A stretch of DNA of 37,306 nt from CALJEL01 sp041082235 (GTDB lineage: Bacteria; Nitrospirota; Thermodesulfovibrionia; Thermodesulfovibrionales; CALJEL01). The position numbers and the translations under genes were made by a program. Shown piece after piece: positions 14,680-22,805 of the stretch. The stretch covers positions 1 through 37,306 of the forward strand of contig JBDOIG010000008.1 of NCBI GenBank assembly GCA_041082235.1. Direction: 5' to 3'. Position 1 is the stretch's first letter. Each line of letters starts with the position of its first letter. The notes beneath the pieces are model-generated. The model had not been told where the DNA came from. It did no database searches and saw only the letters and a list, made by a program, of their open reading frames with translations.

Positions 14680-15171
14680 TCAAAAGCTCTTGAATATCCC
14701 GATGCCGAATCTTACAGGTATATCCCTGCTCTTTTCAAAGAGATAGAGGTTTTTTGAGGTAATGAGGGGATATTTATATTCCATCTCTCCAATCTTTCCA
14801 GGCAGGACACCTGAGAGTTCTCCAACTGCTGTAATGAGTTTTCCTTTTGTATATACAACAGGGTCAAGATAACCTTCATATTTAATCATGAACCTTCCTC
14901 TTGAGAGGTCTGTATCCTCTGGTCTTCCCCTTCCATCAAGGGGCCTCTCAAGGACCTCTATATATGTGGCATCCTTTGCATTTGCAGTGGCAAGTATAAG
15001 ACCACCAAGCATAACTGTCTTACCTTTATGAGCCTCAGGGTCTTTAAAGAGTGTTTCAGGTGTTACAGACCTGTCAACCTGATTTCTCAGCTCCTCTGGA
15101 ACAACATGCCCGCAGGAGGAAAACAGCAAGGTTGATATTAAGAATAGAACTATAAGAATATTTTTCTTCAT
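14680..15171 (-). CDS. slp: Slp-family outer-membrane lipoprotein
   Basis: A 163-aa lipoprotein. The signal peptide MKKNILIVLFLISTLLFSSC ends in a lipobox with Cys20. The mature part has the Slp pattern: P near the start (HVVPEELR), then LFKDPEAHKGKTVMLGG, ATYIEVLERPLDGRGRP, GRFMIKYEGYLDPVVY and GKLITAVGELSG. Slp proteins are starvation- or stationary-phase-induced outer-membrane lipoproteins of unknown mechanism in Escherichia coli. Shorter than the E. coli protein (about 188 aa) but complete in the conserved core. It lies 88 bp downstream of the potassium channel gene on the same strand and could be transcribed with it. Confidence 0.85.
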   Translation of the reverse strand: MKKNILIVLFLISTLLFSSCGHVVPEELRNQVDRSVTPETLFKDPEAHKGKTVMLGGLILATANAKDATYIEVLERPLDGRGRPEDTDLSRGRFMIKYEGYLDPVVYTKGKLITAVGELSGVLPGKIGEMEYKYPLITSKNLYLFEKSRDIPVRFGIGIFKSF

Positions 15172-15259
15172 GATTAATTATCAAAAACTTTTGTATGCTT
15201 TGTCAAGACTTTCCAGCAGGCTGTCAATTTTCTTTCTAATGGTAAATGACAAAGTAGCC

Positions 15260-16270
15260 CTATTTTGAAGATATGCCTGCAGCCATCTTTTCAAGGAGTG
15301 AGAGTTTTGGAGCCTCTCCCAGCACTATGAGGGTATCATCTGTTTCAATAATGGTCTGAGATGTGGGATTGAACTTCATGGAGCCATCTGTTCTCTTTAT
15401 TCCTATAATAATTGCTCCTATATCCCTTCCTATACCACTTTCGCCTATTGTCTTACCAATAAGGCTTGAGCCTTTCTGGACGGGTATTTCCTCTATCTGT
15501 ATCTCAAGGTATTCCGACCTTGTGGCAAACTCAAGAAAATCAACCACTGTAGGTCTCAGCACTGTATGGGCAATTCTTAAGCCTCCAATATGATAGGGTG
15601 AGACCACCCTGTCTGCACCTGCCCTCTTTAATTTTATTTCAGCTCCTTCCTCAGCAGCCCTTGCAACTATAAAAAGGTCAGGATTCAGTCCCTTTGCACT
15701 CAATACTACATAAAGGTTTTCTGTATCAGAGGAGAGGACCGTTATCAGGCCCTTTGCCCTCTCTATGCCAGCCTCCTTTAGAATCTCATCCTTTGTGGCA
15801 TCTCCTTCAATATATAGAGATTCCTCATCTTCGGGAAGATTTTCTTTATTCCTCTCAATAATAACGAAAGGAATATTATTTGACCTGAGTTCTTTTGCGA
15901 TAATCCTTCCCATCCTGCCATAGCCGCAAATGATATAATGATCCTTAAGAGAATCAATCTTCTTTTTCATATTTCTCTTCTTAAAGGCCTCCTTTATCTC
16001 TCCTTCTATTATTACCTTTGCTCCTGTTGTCAGGGCATAGGTAAATACACCGAATCCACTGAATATGAGAATAATTGTAAAGATCTTTCCATTTATTGTA
16101 AGTTCCTTTACCTCTTTATATCCAACGGTGGCAAGTGTGATGACTGTCATGTAAAGGGCATCAAGGAGATTCATCTTCTCAATGAGCATGTATCCTGCGG
16201 TTCCGTAAATTACCACGCTGAATATTAGAAAGAGTATAAAAAATAGCTTTTTCTGGATCGCCTTGTCCAT
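15260..16270 (-). CDS. Two-TM potassium channel with RCK (TrkA-N/TrkA-C) domains
   Basis: A 336-aa MthK/Kch-like channel. Helix 1 (about 8-30) and helix 2 (about 62-85) flank a pore loop with the filter TLATVGYKEV, where TVGY is the potassium signature. The cytosolic RCK-N domain starts at YIICGYGRMGRIIAKEL (Rossmann GxGxxG) and continues through YIEGDATKDEIL and VARAAEEGAEIKLKRAGAD. A TrkA-C domain follows (GSSLIGKTIGESGIGRDIG, then DDTLIVLG). It should form a ligand-gated K+ channel in the inner membrane. The start lies near the first helix. The upstream region contains a GCATTAAT/ATTAATGC dyad (16334-16359) that could be an operator. Confidence 0.92.
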   Translation of the reverse strand: MDKAIQKKLFFILFLIFSVVIYGTAGYMLIEKMNLLDALYMTVITLATVGYKEVKELTINGKIFTIILIFSGFGVFTYALTTGAKVIIEGEIKEAFKKRNMKKKIDSLKDHYIICGYGRMGRIIAKELRSNNIPFVIIERNKENLPEDEESLYIEGDATKDEILKEAGIERAKGLITVLSSDTENLYVVLSAKGLNPDLFIVARAAEEGAEIKLKRAGADRVVSPYHIGGLRIAHTVLRPTVVDFLEFATRSEYLEIQIEEIPVQKGSSLIGKTIGESGIGRDIGAIIIGIKRTDGSMKFNPTSQTIIETDDTLIVLGEAPKLSLLEKMAAGISSK

Positions 16271-16435
16271 AGATAATTATAAATAAAATCCTGCAAAATT
16301 AAAAATATTCCCTTCCGAAGGTTGCTTTTTCAAGCATTAATTAGGTATTTTATTAATGCGACCTTGATGTTGCTTAAATTAAAAGCGGGCCCTTAAAAAT
16401 CTTCAGATTTTTGGGGTGCCAGTGAAGGAGGACAG
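16271..16435. promoter_or_regulatory. Divergent control region (channel gene / A-type carrier)
   Basis: 165 bp between divergent genes. It holds an 8-bp inverted repeat GCATTAAT/ATTAATGC (16334-16341 and 16352-16359) separated by 10 bp, a possible binding site, followed by Family 1 copy C that provides the ribosome binding site of the plus-strand gene. Confidence 0.35.
16383..16430 (+). repeat. Family 1 palindromic element, copy C (upstream of A-type carrier)
   Basis: Pieces in order: GCGGGCCCTTAAAAATC, loop TTCA, GATTTTTGGGGTGCC, AGTGAAGG. It lines up with copies A, B and D along its whole length and in the same orientation relative to the gene. Its right end runs into AAGGAGG, the Shine-Dalgarno of the ATG at 16436. 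Confidence 0.85.
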
Positions 16436-16756
16436 ATGTTTACAGTATCAGATATTGCAGCAGAAAAAGTAAAGGAGGTTCTCACAGCAGAGGGAAAAGC
16501 TGGATGGGGTTTAAGAATATTCAAGATAGATAGTGGATGCTGCGGACCATCCTACGGTATGGACATTGATGAAAAGGCTTCCGAGACAGATGAGGTAATA
16601 GAAAAGAATGGTCTTAGAATATTTATGGACAAAGAGACCTTCATGAATCTCAGTGAGATGACCCTTGATTTTATTGATGATGGTCAGAGGCAGGGATTTG
16701 TCCTTTCAGGTGGTAAGGCACCTTCCTGTGGTTCTGGTTGCAGTAGCTGCGGATAA
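16436..16756 (+). CDS. A-type Fe-S carrier (IscA/HesB family)
   Basis: A 106-aa iron-sulfur assembly accessory protein. It has the conserved Cys35 of the family, here doubled (DSGCCGPSYGMD), and a Cys-rich tail with Cys98, Cys102 and Cys105 (CGSGCSSCG) where the classic family has a C-G-C. These residues bind the transferred cluster. Length is typical. The family's scaffold or carrier role in Fe-S protein maturation is well established; no isc or suf genes are present in this window. The Shine-Dalgarno AAGGAGG is partly formed by a palindromic element. A strong hairpin (16782-16809) separates it from the downstream sensor kinase. Confidence 0.88.
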   Translation: MFTVSDIAAEKVKEVLTAEGKAGWGLRIFKIDSGCCGPSYGMDIDEKASETDEVIEKNGLRIFMDKETFMNLSEMTLDFIDDGQRQGFVLSGGKAPSCGSGCSSCG

Positions 16757-16781
16757 CTTCTAAAGATAATTGCCTGAAATG

Positions 16782-16809
16782 AGGGGTGCAATTCAGGAAT
16801 TGCACCCCT
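16782..16809. terminator. Strong 12-bp hairpin after the A-type carrier gene
   Basis: AGGGGTGCAATT/AATTGCACCCCT is a perfect stem with loop CAGG. No T-run follows on either strand, so it may be an attenuator, mRNA end-stabiliser or another palindromic element rather than a classical terminator. Confidence 0.45.
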
Positions 16810-16818
16810 GCGGATTAG

Positions 16819-16866
16819 AAAAGAGGGTTCCCCCGAAATCATCAGATTTTTTGGGGTACCAGTGAG
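16819..16866 (+). repeat. Family 1 palindromic element, copy D (upstream of sensor kinase)
   Basis: Pieces in order: AAAGAGGGTTCCCCCGAAATC, loop ATCA, GATTTTTTGGGGTACC, AGTGAGG. The outer GGTTCCCC/GGGGTACC arms extend the palindrome. Same orientation relative to the gene as the other copies. Confidence 0.86.
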
Positions 16867-16887
16867 GATAAAGATGGGGAAATAAGG

Positions 16888-19800
16888 ATGATCAACATAG
16901 GGATTGTTGGTGCCGGGAAGGGTGGTTCAGGTCTTCTAGAGGTATTTATTGCTAATGGTGATGTCAGGGTTATTGGCGTTACAGATACTGATCCCCATGC
17001 ACCTGGTCTTTCCCTCGCAAAGAATCATGGTATATATATAGCAAATTCAATAGAAGAATTATCAGCTAAGAATCCCCACATAATTATCAATGCTACAGGT
17101 AATCCCGAGGTCTCTGATTATATAAGACAGAGCTTTCCCTATCCTGTTGAGATAATAGAAGGTACAAGCGCATGGTTTCTCTGGGAGCTTGTACGGCGTC
17201 AGCAGGAGGCAAGAAGAGACCTTTCCATCCTCTATCAGAATGCACTCCTGATAGCAAGGTCAAAGAGTCTTGAAGAGGTCCTTCAGAGTATCCTCATTTC
17301 TGCCATGGCACTTACAGAGACACCTGCTGGAAGCATCAGTCTTATTGAGGGTGAAGAGATGGTCATGGCAGCTCACAGGGGACTAAGTGAAGAGTTCTTT
17401 AAACAGAATAGATGGAGACCAAGACCGGAAGGACTGAGCAGGTATATATTGAGTCAGAGGGAACCTGTTGAATGGGAAGATATCCTTAAAGACCCTTTAT
17501 TTGAAGACACTAATATCAAGAAAGAAGGAATAAGGGCACTCCTTGCCAGTCCTTTACTTTTAGATGGTGGAGTTGTTGGGATACTTTATCTTGATGATTT
17601 TAAGCCGAGAAGGTTTACTGACAGACACAAGAAACTGATTCAACTTTTTTCTGCCTTCGCAGCCCATGCCATAGAGAAATTCAGGCTCATACATGAGCTT
17701 GATGAGTCCCTTGCCTATCTTCAGGCTGTGCTTGAAGATTCTCAGGACATGATAGCAACAACTGATAATAAAGGAAGGATAGTGAAATTTTCAAAGGGTG
17801 GTGAACGAATACTTGGATACACAGAGGAGGAAATCAAGGGGAAGGATGCATCAGAGCTTTATGTCAATCCAGAGGAGAGAAAAAGGATTATTGATATACT
17901 AAATGAAAGGGATGCACTCTTTAATTATGAAACACAGGTCTTAAGAAAGGATGGAAGGCCTGTTGATATAAGCCTCACCATATCAAGGCTCAGGGATAGG
18001 GAGGGCAATATAATCGGGACTGTTGGTATAAGCAAGGATATTACAGAGGAGAAGAGATTAAGGGAAGAGCTTGCAAGAAAAAACAGTGAGCTTGAGGAGC
18101 TCAATGAACAGCTTGAAGAAAAGGTGATGGAAAGGACAAAGGAACTTGAAAAGATAAATGAAGAGCTAAAGCGTGCCAATCAGGCAAAGGCAAGGTTTAT
18201 ATCTAATATGAGTCATGAGCTGAGGACTCCCCTTACATCCATACTGGGTTATTCAGAACTGTTTCTTGACAGGACCTATGGTGATATAAATGAGACACAG
18301 GAGAAGTATATAAAGCATATAATGCAGGCCGGAAAACACCTCCTTCACCTTGTAAATAATATACTTGACCTTGCAAAGATAGAGGCAGGAAAGATTACCC
18401 TTGCATCAGAGACCATTTCAATACCTGACCTTATAAATGAGATTGTCTTTGTGATGAAACCACAGGCAGACAAAAGATCTATCAGCATAAATGTAAGGAT
18501 CTCACCTGATGTGAGGGACTTTGTTGCAGATAAGGTGAAAATGAAACAGATACTTTATAATCTTCTCAGTAATGCTGTTAAGTTTACACCGGAGGGCGGG
18601 GATGTTGGGATAGAGGCTGAATATGTTATCAGTCCATTTCCATGGATACCGTCCGGGAGGAAGTTTCTCAAACTTACTGTATGGGATACAGGTATCGGAA
18701 TACCAGAGGAACACAGGGAAAGGATATTTGAGGAGTTTGAGCAACTTGATGCTTCCCGTGCTACAGAGGGTACAGGTCTTGGTCTTCCAATGACAAAGAA
18801 ACTTGTTGAACTTCATGGTGGATATATAGACCTTGAAAGCCTTCCTAAGAGAGGAACTCGTTTCCATGTCTATTTACCATCAGCAGCCCCTGAGCTCACA
18901 GAGACATTAAAAAAGAAGTTACCCTTACCAGAGTTTCAGAAGGAATCTCCTCTTGTGATTATAGCAGAGGATGAGCCTTCAACAGCAGAGCTTATTGGCA
19001 TTTATCTTAAAGAAGGTGGCTACAGGGTAGAGTATGCAAGAGATGGTATTGAGGCAATAAGGCTTGCAAGAGAGCTTCAACCCTTTGCAGTAATTCTTGA
19101 CATTATGCTTCCGGGAAAGGATGGATGGGAGGTGCTTCAGTCATTAAAGGGTGATCCCGAGACATCGGATATACCTGTGATTATACATTCTATCCTTGAA
19201 GAAAGGGAACTTGCCTTCGCCCTTGGTGCAACTGATTACATTGTGAAACCTGCTGATAAGGCCTTATTCCTCAAAAAACTTGGTGAACTTTCCTATCTCC
19301 ATAAGAGAAAGAGATTGCCAGTAAATATCTTTGTTGTTACAGAGGATGATAGATGCAGAACAAATCTCAAAGAAATGACCGAATCAGAGGGCTTTATATT
19401 CCATCACTACAGAGATACTGAAGAGGCCTTGGCGGCTGCCCTTATGATAAGACCTCATGTGGTAATTGTTGACCTTACTATGGGTGAGAGGGTCGCCTCT
19501 TTTATAAAATCTTTGAGAGATACTGCTGCCACAAAAGATGCCCTTATTTTTGGTCTTGCAGACAGGGACATTCCTATGGATGAGAGGATAAAAATTACAG
19601 GCCTGATTGAGAGGCTTCTCAGCAAAGATGCCCTGAGCTCAAAGGAACTCCTGAGCCACCTAAGGGAGCTGGAGCTTCTTCATCCCAAGAGAGCAGGTCT
19701 TCTTGACGAGATCACCGGCTTATTCAATTTCAGATATTTTCAATTGAGACTTGCCCAGGAGTGTTTGAGGTCAAAGAGATATAAGATACCCCTTGTCCTA

Positions 19801-20184
19801 TCCCTTATAGATATAGACCATTTCAGTCATTATGTGAGCAAAAGGGGTATATATTATGGAAATATTGTACTTAAAAAGATTGCTGATATTTTAAAAAAGA
19901 ATCTTAGGGGCTCTGATGTGGTATGCAGGTATGGAGAGGATGCCTTTGTAATAATCTTTACAAACACACTTCCTGAACCCGCCCTTCAGATATCAAGGAG
20001 ATTTCTTAATATCATCAGAGAATATCCATTTATCCATGAGGAGATACAGCCCAAGGGTAAGTTTACGGTGAGCATAGGAGTTTCTGAATTCAGAGGTCAA
20101 TCACCAGAGGAATTACTTCATCTTGCAGAGAAGGCCCTCAGACTTGCCAAGGAAAAAGGAAGAGACAGGGTAGAGATGTTATAG
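16888..20184 (+). CDS. Hybrid sensor histidine kinase with Rossmann, GAF, PAS, REC and degenerate GGDEF domains
   Basis: A 1098-aa soluble signalling protein with no membrane helix. Domains in order: NAD(P)-type Rossmann fold (GIVGAGKGGSG at 4-14, TDTDP, NATGNPEV; about 1-105); GAF (about 115-265); PAS (about 270-390); coiled coil; HisKA with phospho-acceptor His443 in FISNMSHELRTPL; HATPase with N, G1 (DTGIGIPEE) and G2 (GTGLGLPM) boxes; a receiver with Asp738 (ILDIMLPG) and the Thr/Lys-type VKPAD end; a second, degenerate receiver with Asp862 (VVIVDLTMGE); and a GGDEF-like domain whose signature is RYGEDAF (residues 1014-1020), so it is probably inactive as a diguanylate cyclase. The Rossmann domain could sense NAD(H) or another dinucleotide. 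The start is near AAGG just upstream. Confidence 0.9.
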   Translation: MINIGIVGAGKGGSGLLEVFIANGDVRVIGVTDTDPHAPGLSLAKNHGIYIANSIEELSAKNPHIIINATGNPEVSDYIRQSFPYPVEIIEGTSAWFLWELVRRQQEARRDLSILYQNALLIARSKSLEEVLQSILISAMALTETPAGSISLIEGEEMVMAAHRGLSEEFFKQNRWRPRPEGLSRYILSQREPVEWEDILKDPLFEDTNIKKEGIRALLASPLLLDGGVVGILYLDDFKPRRFTDRHKKLIQLFSAFAAHAIEKFRLIHELDESLAYLQAVLEDSQDMIATTDNKGRIVKFSKGGERILGYTEEEIKGKDASELYVNPEERKRIIDILNERDALFNYETQVLRKDGRPVDISLTISRLRDREGNIIGTVGISKDITEEKRLREELARKNSELEELNEQLEEKVMERTKELEKINEELKRANQAKARFISNMSHELRTPLTSILGYSELFLDRTYGDINETQEKYIKHIMQAGKHLLHLVNNILDLAKIEAGKITLASETISIPDLINEIVFVMKPQADKRSISINVRISPDVRDFVADKVKMKQILYNLLSNAVKFTPEGGDVGIEAEYVISPFPWIPSGRKFLKLTVWDTGIGIPEEHRERIFEEFEQLDASRATEGTGLGLPMTKKLVELHGGYIDLESLPKRGTRFHVYLPSAAPELTETLKKKLPLPEFQKESPLVIIAEDEPSTAELIGIYLKEGGYRVEYARDGIEAIRLARELQPFAVILDIMLPGKDGWEVLQSLKGDPETSDIPVIIHSILEERELAFALGATDYIVKPADKALFLKKLGELSYLHKRKRLPVNIFVVTEDDRCRTNLKEMTESEGFIFHHYRDTEEALAAALMIRPHVVIVDLTMGERVASFIKSLRDTAATKDALIFGLADRDIPMDERIKITGLIERLLSKDALSSKELLSHLRELELLHPKRAGLLDEITGLFNFRYFQLRLAQECLRSKRYKIPLVLSLIDIDHFSHYVSKRGIYYGNIVLKKIADILKKNLRGSDVVCRYGEDAFVIIFTNTLPEPALQISRRFLNIIREYPFIHEEIQPKGKFTVSIGVSEFRGQSPEELLHLAEKALRLAKEKGRDRVEML

Positions 20185-20280
20185 CTTGAAGCCAAACTGT
20201 AAAGTAAAGAAGCCTTTTCAGTACCGTTACTTTCACACCAATCCTTGCTTTTGTTCTTCCCCGAATTTTGCCAACAAGGG

Positions 20281-20320
20281 ATATAAAGGAATAGCAAAGT
20301 ATGCCTCAAAGCCTTTATAA
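20281..20320 (+). repeat. Family 3 repeat, copy 1
   Basis: A 40-bp unit starting ATATAAAGGAATAGCAA and ending GCCTTTATAA; TATAAAGG and CCTTTATA form inverted ends. It matches 21497-21536 at 38 of 40 positions, with TTGCC upstream of both. Confidence 0.85.
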
Positions 20321-20338
20321 AGCTCAAAGGGGCAGAGC

Positions 20339-20436
20339 TCAAAGGGGCTTTTCGCCCCTTTGAAACCCCAGAAATAAATTTTTAAAGTTTAAATTAATAT
20401 AAAGGGGAGCTTGAGGGGCGAAGCCCCTCAAAGCTC
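20339..20436. repeat. Family 2 double-hairpin element, copy 2
   Basis: Hairpin one TCAAAGGGGC/GCCCCTTTGA (20339-20348 with 20354-20363, loop TTTTC). Hairpin two GAGCTTGAGGGGC/GCCCCTCAAAGCTC (20407-20419 with 20423-20436, loop GAA, one bulged A). Same order, motifs and spacing as 5424-5518. Confidence 0.7.
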
Positions 20437-20516
20437 TGTAACAATAAATTTATCCCCAGATGGTGAAGGAAATTATGTTCGGTAATATTGATTAAAAATC
20501 TACATTAAAGTGTCGG

Positions 20517-20557
20517 TATAAAGGCTTTTCGGCATATCCTGCTATTTCTAATGGCAA
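20517..20557 (-). repeat. Family 3 repeat, copy 3 (reversed, shortened)
   Basis: On the minus strand: TTGCCATTAG, AAATAGCAGGATATGCC, GAAAAGCCTTTATA. It aligns with copy 2 (TTGCCGGTAG, AATAGCAAGGTATGCC, GCCTTTATA) but lacks the ATATAAAGG segment. Confidence 0.65.
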
Positions 20558-20644
20558 TCTAAGGTCTTCTCATTAGAGGTTCATTCAATTAGACAATTAT
20601 GGTAAAATGTAATTTATTATTAATTTAAGATCTGGAGGTTGGAG

Positions 20645-21433
20645 ATGAATATTGTTGTCTGTATCAAACAGGTGCCTGATTCTGCCGAGGTACGGATAAA
20701 TCCCGAGACAGGCACCCTGATAAGGGATGGAGTGCCGAGTATAATAAATCCCTATGACCTTCATGCAATAGAGGCGGGTCTTCAGATAAAGGAAAAACTT
20801 GGAGGCAAGGTCTCTGTTATAACCATGGGACCACCGCAGGCAGAGCTGGCATTAAGGGATGCCATTTCTATGGGTGCAGATGAGGCAGTGCTTCTTACAG
20901 ACAGGGCCTTTGCTGGTGCTGATACATGGGCAACAGCCTATACACTTTCACGGGCAATAAAAAAGATAGGTGCAGACATTATTATATGTGGAAAGCAGGC
21001 AATTGATGGTGATACAGCCCAGGTGGGGCCTGAGATGGCAGAGTTTTTAGATATCCCCCATGTGGCTTATGTAAGGAAAATAGATTCTATCACAGAAAAA
21101 TCCATAACAGTTGAGAGATTAATGGAAGAGGGATATGATATTGTGGAATCATCTTTGCCTGTTCTTATTACTGTTGTGAAGGAGTTAAATGAACCAAGGC
21201 TTCCTTCCTTAAGAGGCAAGATGGCTGCAAAAAAGGCAGAGATCAGGAAACTGACCGCAAAGGACATAGATGCAGAGGAGTCACTCATTGGTCTTAAGGG
21301 TTCACCAACACAGGTTAAAAGGATATTTGCTCCTGAATTGAAGAAGGAAAAGAAGATGCTTGATGGTTTTCCAGAGGAACAGGTGCAGAAACTTATAGAG
21401 GAATTAAAGGGTCTGAAATGTCAGTTCCTGTAG
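20645..21433 (+). CDS. etfB: Electron transfer flavoprotein beta subunit
   Basis: A 262-aa EtfB that with EtfA forms the FAD-binding heterodimer shuttling electrons between dehydrogenases and a quinone or other acceptor. Visible are the N-terminal VVCIKQVPDSAEVRI, the INPYDLHAIEAGL segment, GADEAVLLTD, and the nucleotide-binding AIDGDTAQVGPEMAE and ELNEPRLPSLRGKMAAKKA motifs. ATG 20645 is used, since GGAGG lies 7 nt upstream; an in-frame TTG at 20639 would sit in the ribosome binding site. The gene is separated from etfA by 175 bp that contain a Family 3 repeat, whereas the pair is normally nearly contiguous. Confidence 0.95.
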   Translation: MNIVVCIKQVPDSAEVRINPETGTLIRDGVPSIINPYDLHAIEAGLQIKEKLGGKVSVITMGPPQAELALRDAISMGADEAVLLTDRAFAGADTWATAYTLSRAIKKIGADIIICGKQAIDGDTAQVGPEMAEFLDIPHVAYVRKIDSITEKSITVERLMEEGYDIVESSLPVLITVVKELNEPRLPSLRGKMAAKKAEIRKLTAKDIDAEESLIGLKGSPTQVKRIFAPELKKEKKMLDGFPEEQVQKLIEELKGLKCQFL

Positions 21434-21496
21434 GCATTAGTGCCACTAAAAGGTTGTGGTTATCAATTGTCATATTGTCTGAAATTGCCGGTAGCA

Positions 21497-21536
21497 ATAT
21501 AAAGGAATAGCAAGGTATGCCTCAAGGCCTTTATAA
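21497..21536 (+). repeat. Family 3 repeat, copy 2 (between etfB and etfA)
   Basis: ATATAAAGGAATAGCAAGG, TATGCCTCAAGG, CCTTTATAA; 38 of 40 bases match copy 1. TTGCC lies 12 bp upstream (21485), as in copies 1 and 3. Confidence 0.85.
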
Positions 21537-21608
21537 TGCGACAATGAACACGATACAGGATTCAAGATACAAGCTTCTGGATAAAGTTAAACAGGAGGAA
21601 TCTAAGAA

Positions 21609-22805
21609 ATGAGGATAGTTGTAAGAAGTGAGATATGTTCAGGTTGTGAAACCTGTGTGAGTTCCTGTCCCTACACTGCTATAGTGATGAGGGAGGGCAA
21701 GGCCTTTATTACAGAATACTGTCAGCTCTGCAGGGCATGCCTCAGTGTATGTCCTGAAGGTGCAATTATTGAGGTAATTGAAGAGGGTGAGGGTATTGCT
21801 GCACCTGAGCCTTCAGCCTATCATGGTGTCTGGGTCTTTGCAGAGCAGAGGAATGGTAAGGTAGCCTCTATTGCCTTTGAGCTTCTCGGTGCTGGAAGAA
21901 GACTTGCTGATACCCTCGGTGTTGGACTATCTGCTGTTCTTTTTGGTAGTTCAGAGGAAGGTGCCCGGGAGCTGATTAAATATGGTGCAGACAGGGTTTA
22001 TCTTGCTCAGGACCCATTACTTGAAAAATTTAATGATGAGCCCTATGCAAGGCTTCTTGCATCATTGATAAATACTCACAAACCTGAGATAGTACTTGCA
22101 GGTGCTACACCTGTTGGAAGGTCTTTCTTTCCAAGAGTTGCTGCAATGCTGAGGGCAGGACTAACCGCAGATTGTACAGCCTTTGATATTGAACCAGAGA
22201 CAAGAAACCTCCTTCAGACAAGACCTGCCTTTGGTGGGAATATCATGGCAACCATAATAACTCCCAATAGAAGACCCCAGATGGCTACAGTAAGACCGAG
22301 GGTTATGAAGAGGCTTGAGCCAGATCCTTCAAGAAAGGGAGAGATAATTTATGTGAAACCAGACAATCTTTCTTCAAGGACAAGAGTAGTCAATACAGTG
22401 AAAGAGGTGTCTGAGCTGAGTGTGAACCTTCAGGAGGCTGAGGTTATAGTGGCTGGTGGTCGTGGTCTTGGTGATGCAAAAGGATTCAGGATGCTTGAAG
22501 AGCTTGCCTCTTTACTTGGTGGAGTGGTTGGTGCATCAAGGGCTGCTGTTGATGCGGGATGGATATCCTACAGTCATCAGATAGGTCAGACAGGAAAGAC
22601 TGTGTGTCCGAAGCTTTATATTGCCTGTGGTATATCAGGTGCTGTTCAACATCTTGTGGGTATGCAGTCATCTGATATAATAGTTGCAATAAACAAGAAT
22701 CCAGAGGCACCGATATTTAATGTTGCTAACTACGGGATTGTGGGAGATGTTTACGAAATAGTACCTCTTCTGATAAAAAAGATAAAGGAGTTAAAGGGGC
22801 TATGA
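21609..22805 (+). CDS. etfA: Electron transfer flavoprotein alpha subunit with N-terminal 2[4Fe-4S] ferredoxin
   Basis: A 398-aa EtfA. Residues 1-62 are a bacterial ferredoxin domain with two complete cluster motifs, CSGCETCVSSCP and CQLCRACLSVCP. The EtfA N domain follows (GVWVFAEQRNGKVASIAFELL), then the FAD-binding C domain with VAGGRGLGDAKGF, GASRAAVDAGW, QIGQTGKTVCPKLYIACGIS and INKNPEAPIF. Ferredoxin-fused EtfA occurs in anaerobes, including electron-bifurcating complexes, so electrons may pass to or from ferredoxin as well as FAD. The Shine-Dalgarno AGGAGG precedes the ATG. The stop overlaps fabD by 4 bp. No partner dehydrogenase lies in the window. Confidence 0.95.
   Translation: MRIVVRSEICSGCETCVSSCPYTAIVMREGKAFITEYCQLCRACLSVCPEGAIIEVIEEGEGIAAPEPSAYHGVWVFAEQRNGKVASIAFELLGAGRRLADTLGVGLSAVLFGSSEEGARELIKYGADRVYLAQDPLLEKFNDEPYARLLASLINTHKPEIVLAGATPVGRSFFPRVAAMLRAGLTADCTAFDIEPETRNLLQTRPAFGGNIMATIITPNRRPQMATVRPRVMKRLEPDPSRKGEIIYVKPDNLSSRTRVVNTVKEVSELSVNLQEAEVIVAGGRGLGDAKGFRMLEELASLLGGVVGASRAAVDAGWISYSHQIGQTGKTVCPKLYIACGISGAVQHLVGMQSSDIIVAINKNPEAPIFNVANYGIVGDVYEIVPLLIKKIKELKGL

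Larger units (their letters stand above)
20185..20644. other. Repeat-rich intergenic region upstream of etfB
   Basis: These 460 bp contain no gene. In order: a long-loop AAAGTAA/TTACTTT hairpin (20201-20233), a Family 3 repeat (20281-20320), a tandem GCTCAAAGGGGC pair (20322-20348), the Family 2 double hairpin (20339-20436), a reversed Family 3 repeat (20517-20557) and an AT-rich stretch before the etfB ribosome binding site. It looks like a landing zone for small elements. Confidence 0.7.

Noticed and set aside
9587..14680. Island as an IS element, transposon or prophage
   Set aside because: No transposase, integrase or structural phage gene seen in any frame; the tail-fibre-like motif alone is not evidence of a phage.
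20639..20644. TTG start for etfB
   Set aside because: It abuts the Shine-Dalgarno itself; ATG 20645 has correct spacing and matches the family start.
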